From: RGIG5612 sp017511185
Lineage (GTDB): Bacteria; Bacillota; Clostridia; Lachnospirales; Lachnospiraceae
DNA: 64,000 bases
Direction of reading: 5' to 3'
Assembly: GCA_017511185.1 (NCBI GenBank)
Contig: JAFWLF010000107.1
Coordinates: forward strand, 62,001 to 126,000
Under the pieces are notes generated by a model that saw only the letters and a list, made by a program, of their open reading frames with translations, was not told where the DNA came from and ran no database searches. Positions 8,767 to 17,262 of the stretch are shown here, piece after piece (position 1 is the stretch's first letter; every line of letters starts with the position of its first letter). A program made the translations under genes and the position numbers.

Positions 8767-9695
8767 TGAATGGTGTCCTGAATATTTATAAAGAACCGGG
8801 AATGACTTCTTTCCAGGTTGTATATCAGATCCGGAAACTGACCGGAGAGGATAAGATCGGACATACAGGGACACTGGATCCGGATGCGAAGGGCGTATTA
8901 CCTATTTGTATCGGAAAAGCCACGAAGCTTGTGGATATGCTGATGGATACAGATAAACAATATCGTGCATCGCTTCTTTTCGGTAGAAAAACCGACACGC
9001 AGGATATTTCCGGAAAAACACTGGAGGAAATGGATCCAGAGGAAATAAAACAAAAACTGTCTCCGGAACGGATCCTGCAGACGATAGAGGGATTTGTCGG
9101 AGAAATTGAACAGATGCCGCCGATGTACAGTGCGGTTAAGGTAAATGGCGTAAAGCTGGTCGATGCGGCCAGAAAAGGAAAAACCATAGAAAGAAAAGCC
9201 AGAAAGGTTTCCATTTACGGCTTTGATCAGATAGCTGTTACGGGTTTTGATGACCCGAATGGTCCGGTCAAAGCTTTCTTTACGGTCAATTGTTCGAAAG
9301 GGACATACATTCGGACCCTGTGTGAGGATATCGGCGCCAGGCTATCAGTGCCTGCCTGCATGGAGAGCCTGGAGAGGACCCGCACCAGCGGGCTGGATCT
9401 TTCCACGGCTATTACGCTGGAAGAAGCAAAACAATATATGGAAATGGATGCCCTTCGGGAACATCTGATTCCAGTGGATTCTTTTCTGCATAAATATAAA
9501 GCGATCTTCGCGAAAGAAGAGGCAGTAAAAAAACTGATTTATGGGAACTGGCTGCGGCCGGAAGAATTTCTTCCGATAGATTTTTATGATAATGATGAAA
9601 AGTTCCGTGTATATGATACAGAGAATCATTTCTACGCGGTTTATCGTTTCAGTAAAAAAGATAATTACTTTAAATGTGAGAAAATGTTTGTATGA
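8763..9695 (+). CDS. truB: tRNA pseudouridine-55 synthase TruB
   Basis: 310 residues with the TruB catalytic motif GHTGTLDPDAKGVLP (about residue 37; the Asp is the catalytic nucleophile), KPPG-like NIYKEPGMTSF at the N terminus, and MPPMYSAVKVNG near 119. TruB makes pseudouridine 55 in the T loop of tRNAs. The gene overlaps nrnA and ribF by four bases each (ATGA junctions), so these three genes are translationally coupled. Confidence 0.96.
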   Translation: MMNGVLNIYKEPGMTSFQVVYQIRKLTGEDKIGHTGTLDPDAKGVLPICIGKATKLVDMLMDTDKQYRASLLFGRKTDTQDISGKTLEEMDPEEIKQKLSPERILQTIEGFVGEIEQMPPMYSAVKVNGVKLVDAARKGKTIERKARKVSIYGFDQIAVTGFDDPNGPVKAFFTVNCSKGTYIRTLCEDIGARLSVPACMESLERTRTSGLDLSTAITLEEAKQYMEMDALREHLIPVDSFLHKYKAIFAKEEAVKKLIYGNWLRPEEFLPIDFYDNDEKFRVYDTENHFYAVYRFSKKDNYFKCEKMFV

Positions 9696-10645
9696 AAATT
9701 ATTTCGGATCTTGAAAATGTAAAACTGAAGAATGCAATCATAACCATTGGAAAGTTTGATGGAAACCATATCGGACATCAGCTGTTATTTGATACGATCC
9801 GGAAACTGAAGAGGGACGGGGATTGTACAGTCGTTTTTACCTTCAATATCCCGCCGGCAGTTATGACAGAATCAGGACAGGCGGATACGGTTCGTACGAT
9901 CCAGACACACGATGAAAGGTATTTCAGTGAGGATTTTGCCGGTATTGATTATGTGGTCGAGTTTCCTTTTAATAAACATACGATGGCTATGGAGCCGGAA
10001 GCCTTTGTTAAGGAGGTTCTGGTAGAAAAACTAGGTGCGAAGAGCATTGTGGTGGGAGAAGATTTCTGCTTCGGGAAAGACCGGAAAGGAAATGTGGATG
10101 TTTTACGGGAATTAGGCACACGGTTTGGATTCACTGTGCATGCGTTAAAGAAAATTGCCTTTCAGCCGGAAGATTTTGAAAGACCGGTCGAAGTGAGTTC
10201 TACTTTGATCAAAGAAGAGATCCTTCGCGGAAACATGGAGGATGTTCGGAAAATGCTGGGCAAACCGTTTTCTATGACTGGTGAGATCTTACATGGAAAA
10301 CATGTGGGCAGTACGATCGGTTTTCCGACCATTAATTTTGCTGCGCCGGCAGAAAAAATCCTTCCTCCTAACGGAGTCTATGCAACTAAGACTACCATAG
10401 ATGGTCAAAAATATAACAGCATCACGAATGTTGGAAAAAGGCCGACGTTTGATGATGGAGAATTCCGGACAGTTGAAACCAATATTTTTGATTTTAATGA
10501 AGATGTATACGGAAAAACGGCAAGAGTCGATTTTTACCGTTTTATCCGCCCGGAACGAAAGTTTGCTTCTCCGGAAGAACTGATGGAAGAGATTGACCGA
10601 AACGTACAGGAAGTTGCTGCGTATTTTAAGGACTTGCATGAGTAA
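9692..10645 (+). CDS. ribF: Bifunctional riboflavin kinase/FAD synthetase
   Basis: 317 residues. The N-terminal FAD synthetase domain has TIGKFDGNHIGHQLL (about 20) and VVGEDFCFGKDRKG (about 115). The C-terminal riboflavin kinase domain has GSTIGFPTINF (about 207), PPNGVYATK and NVGKRPTF. RibF makes FMN and FAD from riboflavin, which matters for the many flavoproteins in this window. It closes the operon core; the next gene, a transporter, starts inside its last codons. Confidence 0.95.
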   Translation: MKIISDLENVKLKNAIITIGKFDGNHIGHQLLFDTIRKLKRDGDCTVVFTFNIPPAVMTESGQADTVRTIQTHDERYFSEDFAGIDYVVEFPFNKHTMAMEPEAFVKEVLVEKLGAKSIVVGEDFCFGKDRKGNVDVLRELGTRFGFTVHALKKIAFQPEDFERPVEVSSTLIKEEILRGNMEDVRKMLGKPFSMTGEILHGKHVGSTIGFPTINFAAPAEKILPPNGVYATKTTIDGQKYNSITNVGKRPTFDDGEFRTVETNIFDFNEDVYGKTARVDFYRFIRPERKFASPEELMEEIDRNVQEVAAYFKDLHE

Positions 10646-11567
10646 AAAGAGTTCAGTCTCAAGTGTATTACTGCTTTTTCTGGCCGCATTTATTTGGGGC
10701 CTTTCTTTTGTCGCACAAAGTGATGGCGGCCTTGCATTCGGTGCTTTTTCATTTAATGGAGCAAGACTCCTGTTCACTGCGTTGATATTACGCATCTTGA
10801 TCACAATCACTGATAAGATGGGTATTTCATCTGCTCCAGTAAATAAAGCTGATAAGAAAAGACAATTATTCTCAGGGCTGGTCTGCGGACTGTTTATTTT
10901 TATTGCCACAAACTTCCAACAGATCGGAATGAATCTGGGAGCAGGCACAGGGAAAGCTGGGTTTATAACATCCATGTATATTTTGATGGTCCCGATCATT
11001 GGTATGTTCTTCCGTCAGAAGATAAAATGGAATGTGTGGGTAGCAGTCGGGATTGCTTTAGTGGGACTGTATTTCCTTTGTGTAAATGGAAAGATTGAAT
11101 TTGTTCCGGCTGATATCTGTTTAATGCTCGGTGCCTTGGGATTTGCTGGACAGATCGTTACGATCGACCGCTACGGACACAGGGTCGATGCACTTCGGTT
11201 ATCTGGTATGCAGTTTCTGCTTGGCGGTTTTCTTACGTCGGTTATTGCAGTTATTTACGAGATACTTCCATTTCCAGGTGGGATTTCAGCATGGGCTGCG
11301 CCTCTTTTTCATGGCAGGATCTGGATGGAATTATTATATATGGCAGTATTAAGCGGCGGTGTTGCATATTCTTTGCAGATTGTCTGCCAGAAGAGACTGG
11401 ATCCGACTGTGGCATCGCTTATTATGAGTTTTGAAGCTGTCTTTTCTGCTCTGGCTGGATGGCTGATCCTGCATCAGAGTTTATCTAATAGAGAAATCAT
11501 AGGCTGTCTTATTATGTTTGCAGCAGTCATAATTGCGCAGTTAAAAATCAATGAAAAATCTTCTTAA
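10638..11567 (+). CDS. EamA/DMT-family permease
   Basis: About 309 residues with roughly ten hydrophobic segments and two EamA repeats; the first opens with LFLAAFIWGLSFVAQ and the second contains EAVFSALAGWLILHQSLSNREIIGC. These drug/metabolite transporters export amino acids or other small molecules; the substrate here is unknown. An upstream ATG at 10593 is possible, but the ATG at 10638 forms an eight-base overlap with ribF and gives the standard N terminus directly before the first membrane helix, so it is preferred. Confidence 0.87.
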   Translation: MSKKSSVSSVLLLFLAAFIWGLSFVAQSDGGLAFGAFSFNGARLLFTALILRILITITDKMGISSAPVNKADKKRQLFSGLVCGLFIFIATNFQQIGMNLGAGTGKAGFITSMYILMVPIIGMFFRQKIKWNVWVAVGIALVGLYFLCVNGKIEFVPADICLMLGALGFAGQIVTIDRYGHRVDALRLSGMQFLLGGFLTSVIAVIYEILPFPGGISAWAAPLFHGRIWMELLYMAVLSGGVAYSLQIVCQKRLDPTVASLIMSFEAVFSALAGWLILHQSLSNREIIGCLIMFAAVIIAQLKINEKSS

Positions 11568-11594
11568 ACTGCATATTCCTTTTTTGCATAAAGC

Positions 11595-11623
11595 TTGCGG
11601 GTGGAATGCTTTTTCCCTATAAT
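11595..11623 (+). promoter_or_regulatory. Promoter of the small LysR-HTH gene
   Basis: TTGCGG (11595-11600) and TATAAT (11618-11623) are spaced by 17 bases. They lie about 60 bases ahead of the gene at 11682. Confidence 0.6.
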
Positions 11624-11681
11624 CACTGTTAAGGGGAAGAAATAATAAGAGGGAGGACAAACAGAGCATAAGGAGAGGGTA

Positions 11682-11942
11682 ATGACAGATTTACAGGTAA
11701 AGTTCTTTATGGAACTGACAAGAACCCTTAGTTTTTCAAAGACAGCAGAGACTTTTTACACGACGCAGCCAACCGTGAGCCGGCAGATCAAAATGCTGGA
11801 AGAAGAGTGGGGCGTTAAGTTGTTTGACCGTAATAAAAGACAGGTGCAATTGACAAAAGCCGGAAAAATTATGGCAGATTTTTTCGGGTCTCATAGAGAA
11901 GCGTTAATGAAAGCGCTTCAAAAAGCAAGAAAATGTAAATAA
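11682..11942 (+). CDS. Stand-alone LysR-type HTH protein
   Basis: Only 86 residues, covering the winged helix-turn-helix of LysR regulators: MTDLQVKFFMELTRTLSFSKTAETFYTTQPTVSRQIKMLEEEWGV-type helices, then KLFDRNKRQVQLTKAG. The usual 200-residue effector-binding domain is absent. No frameshifted remnant is visible downstream, because a terminator starts about 20 bases after the stop. It therefore looks like a genuine short protein with its own promoter and terminator, not a fresh truncation. It could bind DNA as a dimer without ligand control or interfere with a full-length LysR protein such as the one at 15327. Target unknown. Confidence 0.75.
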   Translation: MTDLQVKFFMELTRTLSFSKTAETFYTTQPTVSRQIKMLEEEWGVKLFDRNKRQVQLTKAGKIMADFFGSHREALMKALQKARKCK

Positions 11943-11963
11943 TCGTTTTCAAAACGTTTTAGG

Positions 11964-11991
11964 AAGAGGGAATAAGATCCCTCTTTTTTTT
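11964..11991 (+). terminator. Terminator after the small LysR-HTH gene
   Basis: AAGAGGGA pairs with TCCCTCTT around an ATAAGA loop, followed by seven to eight T. A small CGTTTT-C-AAAACG dyad lies just upstream. Confidence 0.85.
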
Positions 11992-12011
11992 GCGGTGAAA
12001 ATGTTTGCAGA

Positions 12012-12040
12012 TTGTCATCTGGTATACCAAATGGTACAAT
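12012..12040 (+). promoter_or_regulatory. gntR promoter with internal TGGTATACCA operator
   Basis: TTGTCA (12012-12017) and TACAAT (12035-12040) are 17 bases apart. The perfect palindrome TGGTATACCA (12020-12029) fills the spacer, and a half-site GGTAC starts at 12033, 12 bases after the first GGTA. A GntR protein bound here would block its own promoter. The same element is found ahead of athL at 26254. Confidence 0.75.
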
Positions 12041-12077
12041 ATGGTTTAAATAAGCACATAAAAGGAGGTTTTCGTAT

Positions 12078-12755
12078 TTGGCTACTGCAAAAAAGAAATC
12101 TGTTGAAAATGAAAGCAAACAGATTCATGTATATAACCAGATTAAGGAAGATATCTTAAACGGCACATTTCCACCGGGAACCGTTATGGTGGAACGCAAA
12201 CTATGTGACCGCTATGAAGTCAGCCGCTCACCGATCCGAGCTGCCCTTCAGATGCTGGTGCGTGACGGCTTGCTTTCTTATTCCCGCAGTCAGGGGATGA
12301 TCGTGCCGGAAGTAACGATCGAAGATATTTTTGAAATCTATGATCTGATGGAATTATTCCAGAAATATGCAGTGCGCCGCTCCATTAAACGTATGAATGA
12401 TCTGAGCCTGCAGGCACTGGAGGCAACTCTTTATAAGATCCGGGAATCGCTGGATAAAGAAAACGTCCTGGATGCCATTAAGTGGGATATCAAATTTCAT
12501 GAGTTTCTGGTAGACTTTTCCGAAAGCCGGCGTCTGAAACAGTTTTACGAGCAGATTAGTGTGCAGATCGGAAGGTTTCTGTCATCCACCCTGGAAGATA
12601 CCTTTTTGGCGGAACGTTCCTATCTGGAACATCGGAATATTTATAACTGTTTGGCTGAAGGCGATCTGAAAGGGGCAGAAGAGGCTATCTCGCAGCATTA
12701 TGCTAATACCAAGCAATACTATGTGAATCGTCTGCTTGGAGACAGTCTGTATTAG
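12078..12755 (+). CDS. GntR-family regulator, FCD (FadR C-terminal) type
   Basis: 225 residues starting at TTG behind a strong AAAGGAGG. The N-terminal winged helix (IKEDILNGTFPPGTVMVERKL, then YEVSRSPIRAALQML) is followed by an all-helical FCD domain whose probable metal ligands are visible: Asp and His in DIKFHEFL, then His in LEHRNIY and SQHYANT. FCD proteins usually repress catabolic genes and release DNA on binding a small carboxylate or aromatic ligand. Its own promoter carries the palindrome TGGTATACCA, and the same palindrome overlaps the start of the athLS-hdr-flx operon at 26.25 kb. It is therefore the best candidate repressor of that operon (inference). The inducer is unknown. Confidence 0.9.
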   Translation: MATAKKKSVENESKQIHVYNQIKEDILNGTFPPGTVMVERKLCDRYEVSRSPIRAALQMLVRDGLLSYSRSQGMIVPEVTIEDIFEIYDLMELFQKYAVRRSIKRMNDLSLQALEATLYKIRESLDKENVLDAIKWDIKFHEFLVDFSESRRLKQFYEQISVQIGRFLSSTLEDTFLAERSYLEHRNIYNCLAEGDLKGAEEAISQHYANTKQYYVNRLLGDSLY

Positions 12756-12774
12756 GTTTTGGACAAAATAAAAA

Positions 12775-12845
12775 AGCAGGATACGGGAGTCGAACCCGCC
12801 TCTTCGGCTTGGGAAGCCAATGTGCTACCGATATACCAATCCTGC
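12775..12845 (-). tRNA. tRNA-Gly (anticodon CCC)
   Basis: On the minus strand, GCAGGAT and ATCCTGC form the acceptor arm. The anticodon stem TTGGC/GCCGA carries loop TTCCCAA, giving CCC at positions 34-36 (reads GGG, Gly). The T arm GCGGG/CCCGT has loop TTCGACT. The discriminator is U, as usual for tRNA-Gly; CCA is not encoded. It is the only minus-strand gene found in the window. Confidence 0.9.
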
Positions 12846-12905
12846 AAGTGAGCGTATTATAGCAGTTATGAGGAATGATTTCAATCGTTCGAGGAGAGAA
12901 AATAA

Positions 12906-13694
12906 ATGTACGAATTCGTTTTTGATGGTTTTTCCAAAGAACAGTGCGAGGCTTATCTGAAGCGGATCAAAGCTTCTTTTGACGGAAATATCACTTTGGA
13001 TAATCTGAATGCTCTGATTTTTCAGCATCAGATCACGGTGCCTTTTGAGGATCTGGCAGTTTATGAAAACTGGGGAACGGTCAACCTGGAACCGGAGGCT
13101 CTGTTTCATAAAATTGTAACAGAACATAGAGGAGGCTTTTGTTTTGAACTAAATGGAGCTTTTTTGCTGCTGCTCAAAGGACTCGGGTTTGATGCAGTTG
13201 GTGTTATGTGCCGGATGGGCATTCCTGCTTTTGGGACGCTCAGACGTCTGGATCACAGAGGCGTGATGGTCACACTGGATGGGAAAGAGTATTACTGCGA
13301 TGTTGGAATGGGAGGACCTAAACCAGCAGGTGCTGTCCCTCTTTCCGGGGAGAAAACAACGATCAACGGGAAGTGCTATTGGATAGAAGATACAGACAAG
13401 GGATGGAAGATGCTTAAGAACAACTGGCAGACAGACGGCTCCTGTGTCATTTTTGCTCCGATTGCCATGCTTCCGTTTGACTTTTATGGAAACTGTCAGG
13501 ATATGATCGATCGTGGCGATACGGTATTTCATTTAACCAGAATGGTTAATCTCACGACCGAAGATGGTTTTATTCAGATCAACAATAATACGCTGACGAT
13601 CAATAAAAACGGCGTGGAAACAAAACGTGATTTCCCGGAAGAAGAGTTTCCGGAATTATTAAGAAAATACTACGGGATCGAGTATAGAAAATAA
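12906..13694 (+). CDS. Arylamine N-acetyltransferase
   Basis: 262 residues. The catalytic Cys is in EHRGGFCFELNGAF (about residue 79), the His in LDHRGVMV (about 118) and the Asp in YCDVGMGG (about 135), giving the Cys-His-Asp triad of the NAT family. N-terminal TVPFEDLAVY is also typical. NATs transfer acetyl from acetyl-CoA to aromatic amines and hydrazines and are often xenobiotic-modifying enzymes in gut bacteria. GAGGAGAG precedes the ATG. The stop overlaps the start of the next gene by one base, so the two are co-translated. Substrate in this organism unknown. Confidence 0.92.
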   Translation: MYEFVFDGFSKEQCEAYLKRIKASFDGNITLDNLNALIFQHQITVPFEDLAVYENWGTVNLEPEALFHKIVTEHRGGFCFELNGAFLLLLKGLGFDAVGVMCRMGIPAFGTLRRLDHRGVMVTLDGKEYYCDVGMGGPKPAGAVPLSGEKTTINGKCYWIEDTDKGWKMLKNNWQTDGSCVIFAPIAMLPFDFYGNCQDMIDRGDTVFHLTRMVNLTTEDGFIQINNNTLTINKNGVETKRDFPEEEFPELLRKYYGIEYRK

Positions 13695-14851
13695 TGGCAA
13701 ATCTGATTGATTATGTAAAATGGAGAGGAGACCTTCCTTTTGATATGTTTCCTCTGTGTGAGATTGATGCAGCAATCTTAAGCCAGGTCGCATATTGGAA
13801 CATGGACGGTATCGTCCCGGAAGATCCAAAAGAGACGATGTCGATGACAGCTTTGTGCCAAAGCGCTGTATTAGAAGAACTGCCGCCTTATTGTTCAGAA
13901 GAAGACAGAACGTTAAAAGAACTCCTGGGCACAGCAGAGCGGTTTAAGGACCTTACGCTTTCCGGGTATGTGAATGAGATCGACCCGGAACAGGAAACAC
14001 AGTTTGCTGCAGTAACGTTCTCCTTTGGTAAAAAGAAGCAGTTCGTGGCTTTTCGCGGGACCGATGATTCACTGGCCGGCTGGAAGGAGTGCATGGACCT
14101 GGCTTATTACGAAGAAGTGAAAGCCCAGCAGAAAGCGGTGCGTTATTTGGAGCAGATCGCAGCTGTTACACGTGGAGAACTATATATTGGCGGACATTCC
14201 AAGGGAGGCAACTTAGCAGTTTATGCAGGCGCCTTTTGTCCGGATAAGATCAACCACAGGATCATGGCTATTTATAATTTTGATGGACCTGGATTTAATC
14301 AAAAAGTTCTGGAAAAAGATCTGTTCAAGAAGAATCAGTATCGGGTCCATACCTTTCTGCCACAGGATTCCCTGGTTGGGATGCTTTTGATCCATCAGGA
14401 AGCCTATCAGGTTGTGCATAGTAATGCATCGAACGGTATTTCCCAGCATCATCTGGTGACCTGGGAGTGTGGTCCTAAACAATTTGCCTACGCCCAGAAA
14501 CTGACAGAAGCAGGCGAAAACACCGGAGAGACTATCCGCGAATGGCTCGACTCTATGTCGTATGAGGAAAAACAGCATTTTATTGCTGTGCTGTATGATC
14601 TGGTTGATGAATACAAAACGGTAGGCCAGTTATTTACTGCAAAAAACCTCTATAAAGTCATGCAGGAATACAGGGGCATGGACAAGGAAAAGAAGAAAAT
14701 CGTTGCAGATGCAGTAGGGATCCTGAGAAAGTCTCTGGTTGGTGATATGATTGATGATGTTAAAGATACCTATCAGGGAGTGAAGGAAACCTATCAGGAA
14801 GTAAAAGAAAAGGTTACAGATAAGATCCGGCAGGTACAGAATAAAAAATAG
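13694..14851 (+). CDS. DUF2974 alpha/beta-hydrolase (Mbeg1-like)
   Basis: 385 residues. The lipase-like nucleophile motif GGHSKGGNLAVYAG lies near residue 158, preceded by FVAFRGTDDSLAGWKEC near 118, which resembles the substrate-pocket region of class-3-lipase-like hydrolases. This matches the DUF2974 family common in Lachnospiraceae and Streptococcus. No signal peptide is seen, so it is probably cytosolic. The C terminus (about 330-385) is a charged helical tail with repeated TYQ-(G/E)-VKE units. The true substrate is not known. It is coupled to the NAT gene. Confidence 0.8.
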   Translation: MANLIDYVKWRGDLPFDMFPLCEIDAAILSQVAYWNMDGIVPEDPKETMSMTALCQSAVLEELPPYCSEEDRTLKELLGTAERFKDLTLSGYVNEIDPEQETQFAAVTFSFGKKKQFVAFRGTDDSLAGWKECMDLAYYEEVKAQQKAVRYLEQIAAVTRGELYIGGHSKGGNLAVYAGAFCPDKINHRIMAIYNFDGPGFNQKVLEKDLFKKNQYRVHTFLPQDSLVGMLLIHQEAYQVVHSNASNGISQHHLVTWECGPKQFAYAQKLTEAGENTGETIREWLDSMSYEEKQHFIAVLYDLVDEYKTVGQLFTAKNLYKVMQEYRGMDKEKKKIVADAVGILRKSLVGDMIDDVKDTYQGVKETYQEVKEKVTDKIRQVQNKK

Positions 14852-14909
14852 TTTCTTTTATTCGGTTTTTTATATATAATAAAGCAACTAGGAAAAGAGG
14901 ATAAGTAAG

Positions 14910-15224
14910 ATGGTCATCAGTTTAAAGTGGAAAGACAGAACCTTAATGGCAGCTGTTGCCAGAATCACACAAAATATGATTGCAGCGCAGGATCTTGGTG
15001 TAGACAGAGCGCAGATATTTTGGCGAATTTCTATGTATGCGAAGATTGGCTTGTTAAAAAAACAAGATGTCAGAGATATTCTGACCGCTATGGAAGCATT
15101 CAGTGTTATCCTTAAAAAACAACCATACAGAGATCCAGGTGGAGACTTTGCGGATATTGACGGCGTGATTGGCCGTCTGAAAGAGTTAATGGCCAAAAAG
15201 GGTGTTGAGCCTACTCCGGAATAA
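14910..15224 (+). CDS. Hypothetical 104-residue protein
   Basis: I do not recognise a family. The product is mostly helical in appearance (MAAVARITQNMIAAQDLG, then KKQDVRDILTAMEAFSVIL), has no signal peptide or membrane segment, and contains no Cys. It begins at an ATG behind GAAAAGAGGATAAG and ends 50 bases before a strong hairpin terminator. It stands alone between the hydrolase at 13694 and the LysR gene at 15327. Confidence 0.6.
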   Translation: MVISLKWKDRTLMAAVARITQNMIAAQDLGVDRAQIFWRISMYAKIGLLKKQDVRDILTAMEAFSVILKKQPYRDPGGDFADIDGVIGRLKELMAKKGVEPTPE

Positions 15225-15273
15225 AGGACCATATGGAAAACGGTAGCAATATTTTTATAAAACAGGTATAATA

Positions 15274-15315
15274 ACTGAGAGGAATCTGATTTGGATCCTC
15301 TCAGTCATTGTTTTT
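15274..15315 (+). terminator. Hairpin terminator just upstream of lysR
   Basis: ACTGAGAGGA pairs perfectly with TCCTCTCAGT over a 12-base loop, followed by CATTGTTTTT. It ends 11 bases before the LysR start codon, so it either ends the upstream transcript or acts as an attenuator for the regulator. Confidence 0.75.
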
Positions 15316-15326
15316 AGGAGTATTTT

Positions 15327-16214
15327 ATGAATGATGTATTAATTGAATGCTTCCGTGCTGCGACTGAAACGCTTAACTTTACGACCGCTGCACAGATGAT
15401 CCATATTTCACAGCCTTCTTTCAGCCGGAATATTGCGATGTTGGAGGAAGAAATCGGGTTTAAGCTTTTCTGGCGCAGCAAACAGAATGGAATCCGGCTG
15501 ACTCCGGCAGGCTCCACTCTTTACAACGGACTTTTTGGTGTTGAACGCCAGTATTTTGAATTGCTGGAAAAATGCAGACAGATCAGCAGGGGAGAGGAAG
15601 GGAAACTGGTAATCGGCATCCTGAACGGAATCTGTTTGGACAGCCAGACTTTTTATCATATCACCAAATTCCGGGAGGAATATCCGCAGGTCGATGTGGA
15701 ACTGAAAAGCTGTTCCATGATGGATCTGGAAAACAATTTGCTAAAAGGTGTCTGCGATATCAGTTTCATGATGGCCAATCTGATCCAGAATAAAGAGGAG
15801 ATCCTTTATGAGAAAGTATATACGATCCCTACTTTTTATGTAGTCCCGAAAACGATGGGACTAAAACCAAGAGAAGAATACCATCTTACCGATCTCCAGG
15901 ATCAGACATTTTTACTTTCCGTAGAAAACCCGGAAGGAAATGAGAGGCTGATCAAGACCTGCCGTGAATGCGGTTTTGAACCGAAAGTCCGGATTGCACC
16001 GGATAATGAAACGAAACTTCTTTGGGCTGATATGGGTGAAGGTGTAGCTGCCATCACGATAGATCAATACATCCGAAACAGCTCCCATGTGGAGGTTGTC
16101 AGGATCGCAGAATCCGGGTATCTTGATTTTTCTATTTGCTGGAGCAAGGATAACTATAATCCAGCCATTGCGTTGTTCTATTCATTGATCGATGAAGTCA
16201 TGAAGACATATTAA
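15327..16214 (+). CDS. LysR-type transcriptional regulator
   Basis: Full-length 295-residue LTTR. The N-terminal HTH (ATETLNFTTAAQMIHISQPSFSR, then EEEIGFKLFWRSK) is followed by an effector domain from about residue 90, with KLVIGILNGICLDSQTF and later DMGEGVAAITID. It lies immediately upstream of the catabolic island, oriented like its first operon. A GAATGACCTCAT dyad of LTTR T-N11-A form lies upstream of the promoters at 16.35, 23.3 and 24.5 kb, so it is a reasonable candidate activator of those units (inference from position and motif form). The ligand may be a phenolic acid, but nothing in the sequence proves this. Confidence 0.9.
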   Translation: MNDVLIECFRAATETLNFTTAAQMIHISQPSFSRNIAMLEEEIGFKLFWRSKQNGIRLTPAGSTLYNGLFGVERQYFELLEKCRQISRGEEGKLVIGILNGICLDSQTFYHITKFREEYPQVDVELKSCSMMDLENNLLKGVCDISFMMANLIQNKEEILYEKVYTIPTFYVVPKTMGLKPREEYHLTDLQDQTFLLSVENPEGNERLIKTCRECGFEPKVRIAPDNETKLLWADMGEGVAAITIDQYIRNSSHVEVVRIAESGYLDFSICWSKDNYNPAIALFYSLIDEVMKTY

Positions 16215-16254
16215 AAAAGATAGACAACGTTCTTCTTACATATAATGTTAATTT

Positions 16255-16302
16255 AAAAGAGCATTTGTATTTCCGAAAAAGAGAAAATCAATGCTCTTTT
16301 TT
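16255..16302 (+). terminator. Terminator of the LysR gene
   Basis: AAAAGAGCATT pairs with AATGCTCTTTT over a 24-base loop and ends in TTTTTT. Confidence 0.75.
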
Positions 16303-16329
16303 GTGCATTTTGTACAGGAACCGTTGTTT

Positions 16330-16383
16330 GAATGACCTCATTCTTATTAAGTATTGCACATCGGGCATCTTTTGAAATATAAT
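16330..16383 (+). promoter_or_regulatory. Promoter and GAATGACCTCATTC operator of the island's first operon
   Basis: The dyad GAATGA-CC-TCATTC (16330-16343) is followed by TTGCAC (16354-16359), an 18-base spacer and TATAAT (16378-16383). The dyad centre falls near -53, suited to an activator. The same 12 bases recur at 23286 and 24448 in the same arrangement. Confidence 0.75.
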
Positions 16384-16415
16384 ACTTACATATTAAGAAA
16401 GGAGATGGTATTTTT

Positions 16416-17249
16416 ATGGATAACTTCAAAAAACCAAAAGTACAGGTAACCGAAGAAGACAAACAGAAAAGTTACTACAAGTACTACGAAAGAGAATTAG
16501 CTGAAATCGCTCCAGAAAAAGCCGGAAAGATTTTTGGGCCGCCAATGAATCCAGTTGGACAGCTTGCATTTGTTGACAGAGCAAAGATCTTAGAGCCAGG
16601 TTTTGAAGATGAGATCGGCTACACCAGTGTACCAGACGGAACAGGGTATATTTCAGACTGTACCTTTATTCCTGGCGGAACACCGGACATGATCGACTGG
16701 TATTTTGCATGGAGAGGTCTGGATCCATTAAGATTCACGATCATTAACCCAATGGAAAACATTGCAGCTTTATCTATGCAGTCAGTCATCTCAAGAGACC
16801 CTGACAGAACAACTCAGGAGAAATACTGGGATACAACCCAGGAGATCAAGAGAATGGGCGTTATGGGACCATTCGGACCTCCTAAGATTGATTATCTCAG
16901 CCTGAAATGCCCGTCAAGCGTTGGATTTGACATGAGCAAGATCGGCCCGGATCAGGAGACAAAGACTCTGGTTTGCGGACGTAACTTTGCTGATGGCAAC
17001 CCGCCAAATGCTGCACCTGACTATTTCGTTTGCCATCAGGTCAAAGAGGTCGAGGGTGGTATCGAAGTCAGAACAAGAATCTGGTACGGCTGGACAGTTA
17101 TGTATGGAAATAACTTCAAGTCCCTTCCGGACGGATTCATTATGCAGCCAATGGTAGCTCAGGAACTGATGATCCAGAATGCTACAGAGTGGGCTAATGT
17201 TGCAGCAATCCTTCCACAGCTCTACGCTGAGGAAAAAGATAATTTATAG
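16416..17249 (+). CDS. PhlG/phloretin-hydrolase-like protein lacking metal-ligand histidines
   Basis: 277 residues, clearly related to the protein encoded at 20539 and to the DAPG hydrolase PhlG/phloretin hydrolase family, zinc enzymes that cleave a C-C bond between an acyl group and a phloroglucinol ring. Shared landmarks: PGGTPDMIDWYFAWRGLDPLRF, EKYWDTTQEIK and a C-terminal NATEWANVAAILPQLY. However, three positions that I align to known PhlG residues are changed: Tyr121 to Phe (RFTII), the zinc ligand His129 to Asn, and the ligand His270 of the HxxxE motif to Gln (QNATE). The second paralog keeps all three. The protein may be a non-hydrolytic partner or a new activity. It is translated ahead of the Fe-S/flavoprotein pair, with an AGGAGGTGGAG junction. 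Confidence 0.75.
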   Translation: MDNFKKPKVQVTEEDKQKSYYKYYERELAEIAPEKAGKIFGPPMNPVGQLAFVDRAKILEPGFEDEIGYTSVPDGTGYISDCTFIPGGTPDMIDWYFAWRGLDPLRFTIINPMENIAALSMQSVISRDPDRTTQEKYWDTTQEIKRMGVMGPFGPPKIDYLSLKCPSSVGFDMSKIGPDQETKTLVCGRNFADGNPPNAAPDYFVCHQVKEVEGGIEVRTRIWYGWTVMYGNNFKSLPDGFIMQPMVAQELMIQNATEWANVAAILPQLYAEEKDNL

Positions 17250-17262
17250 GAGGTGGAGTGAG

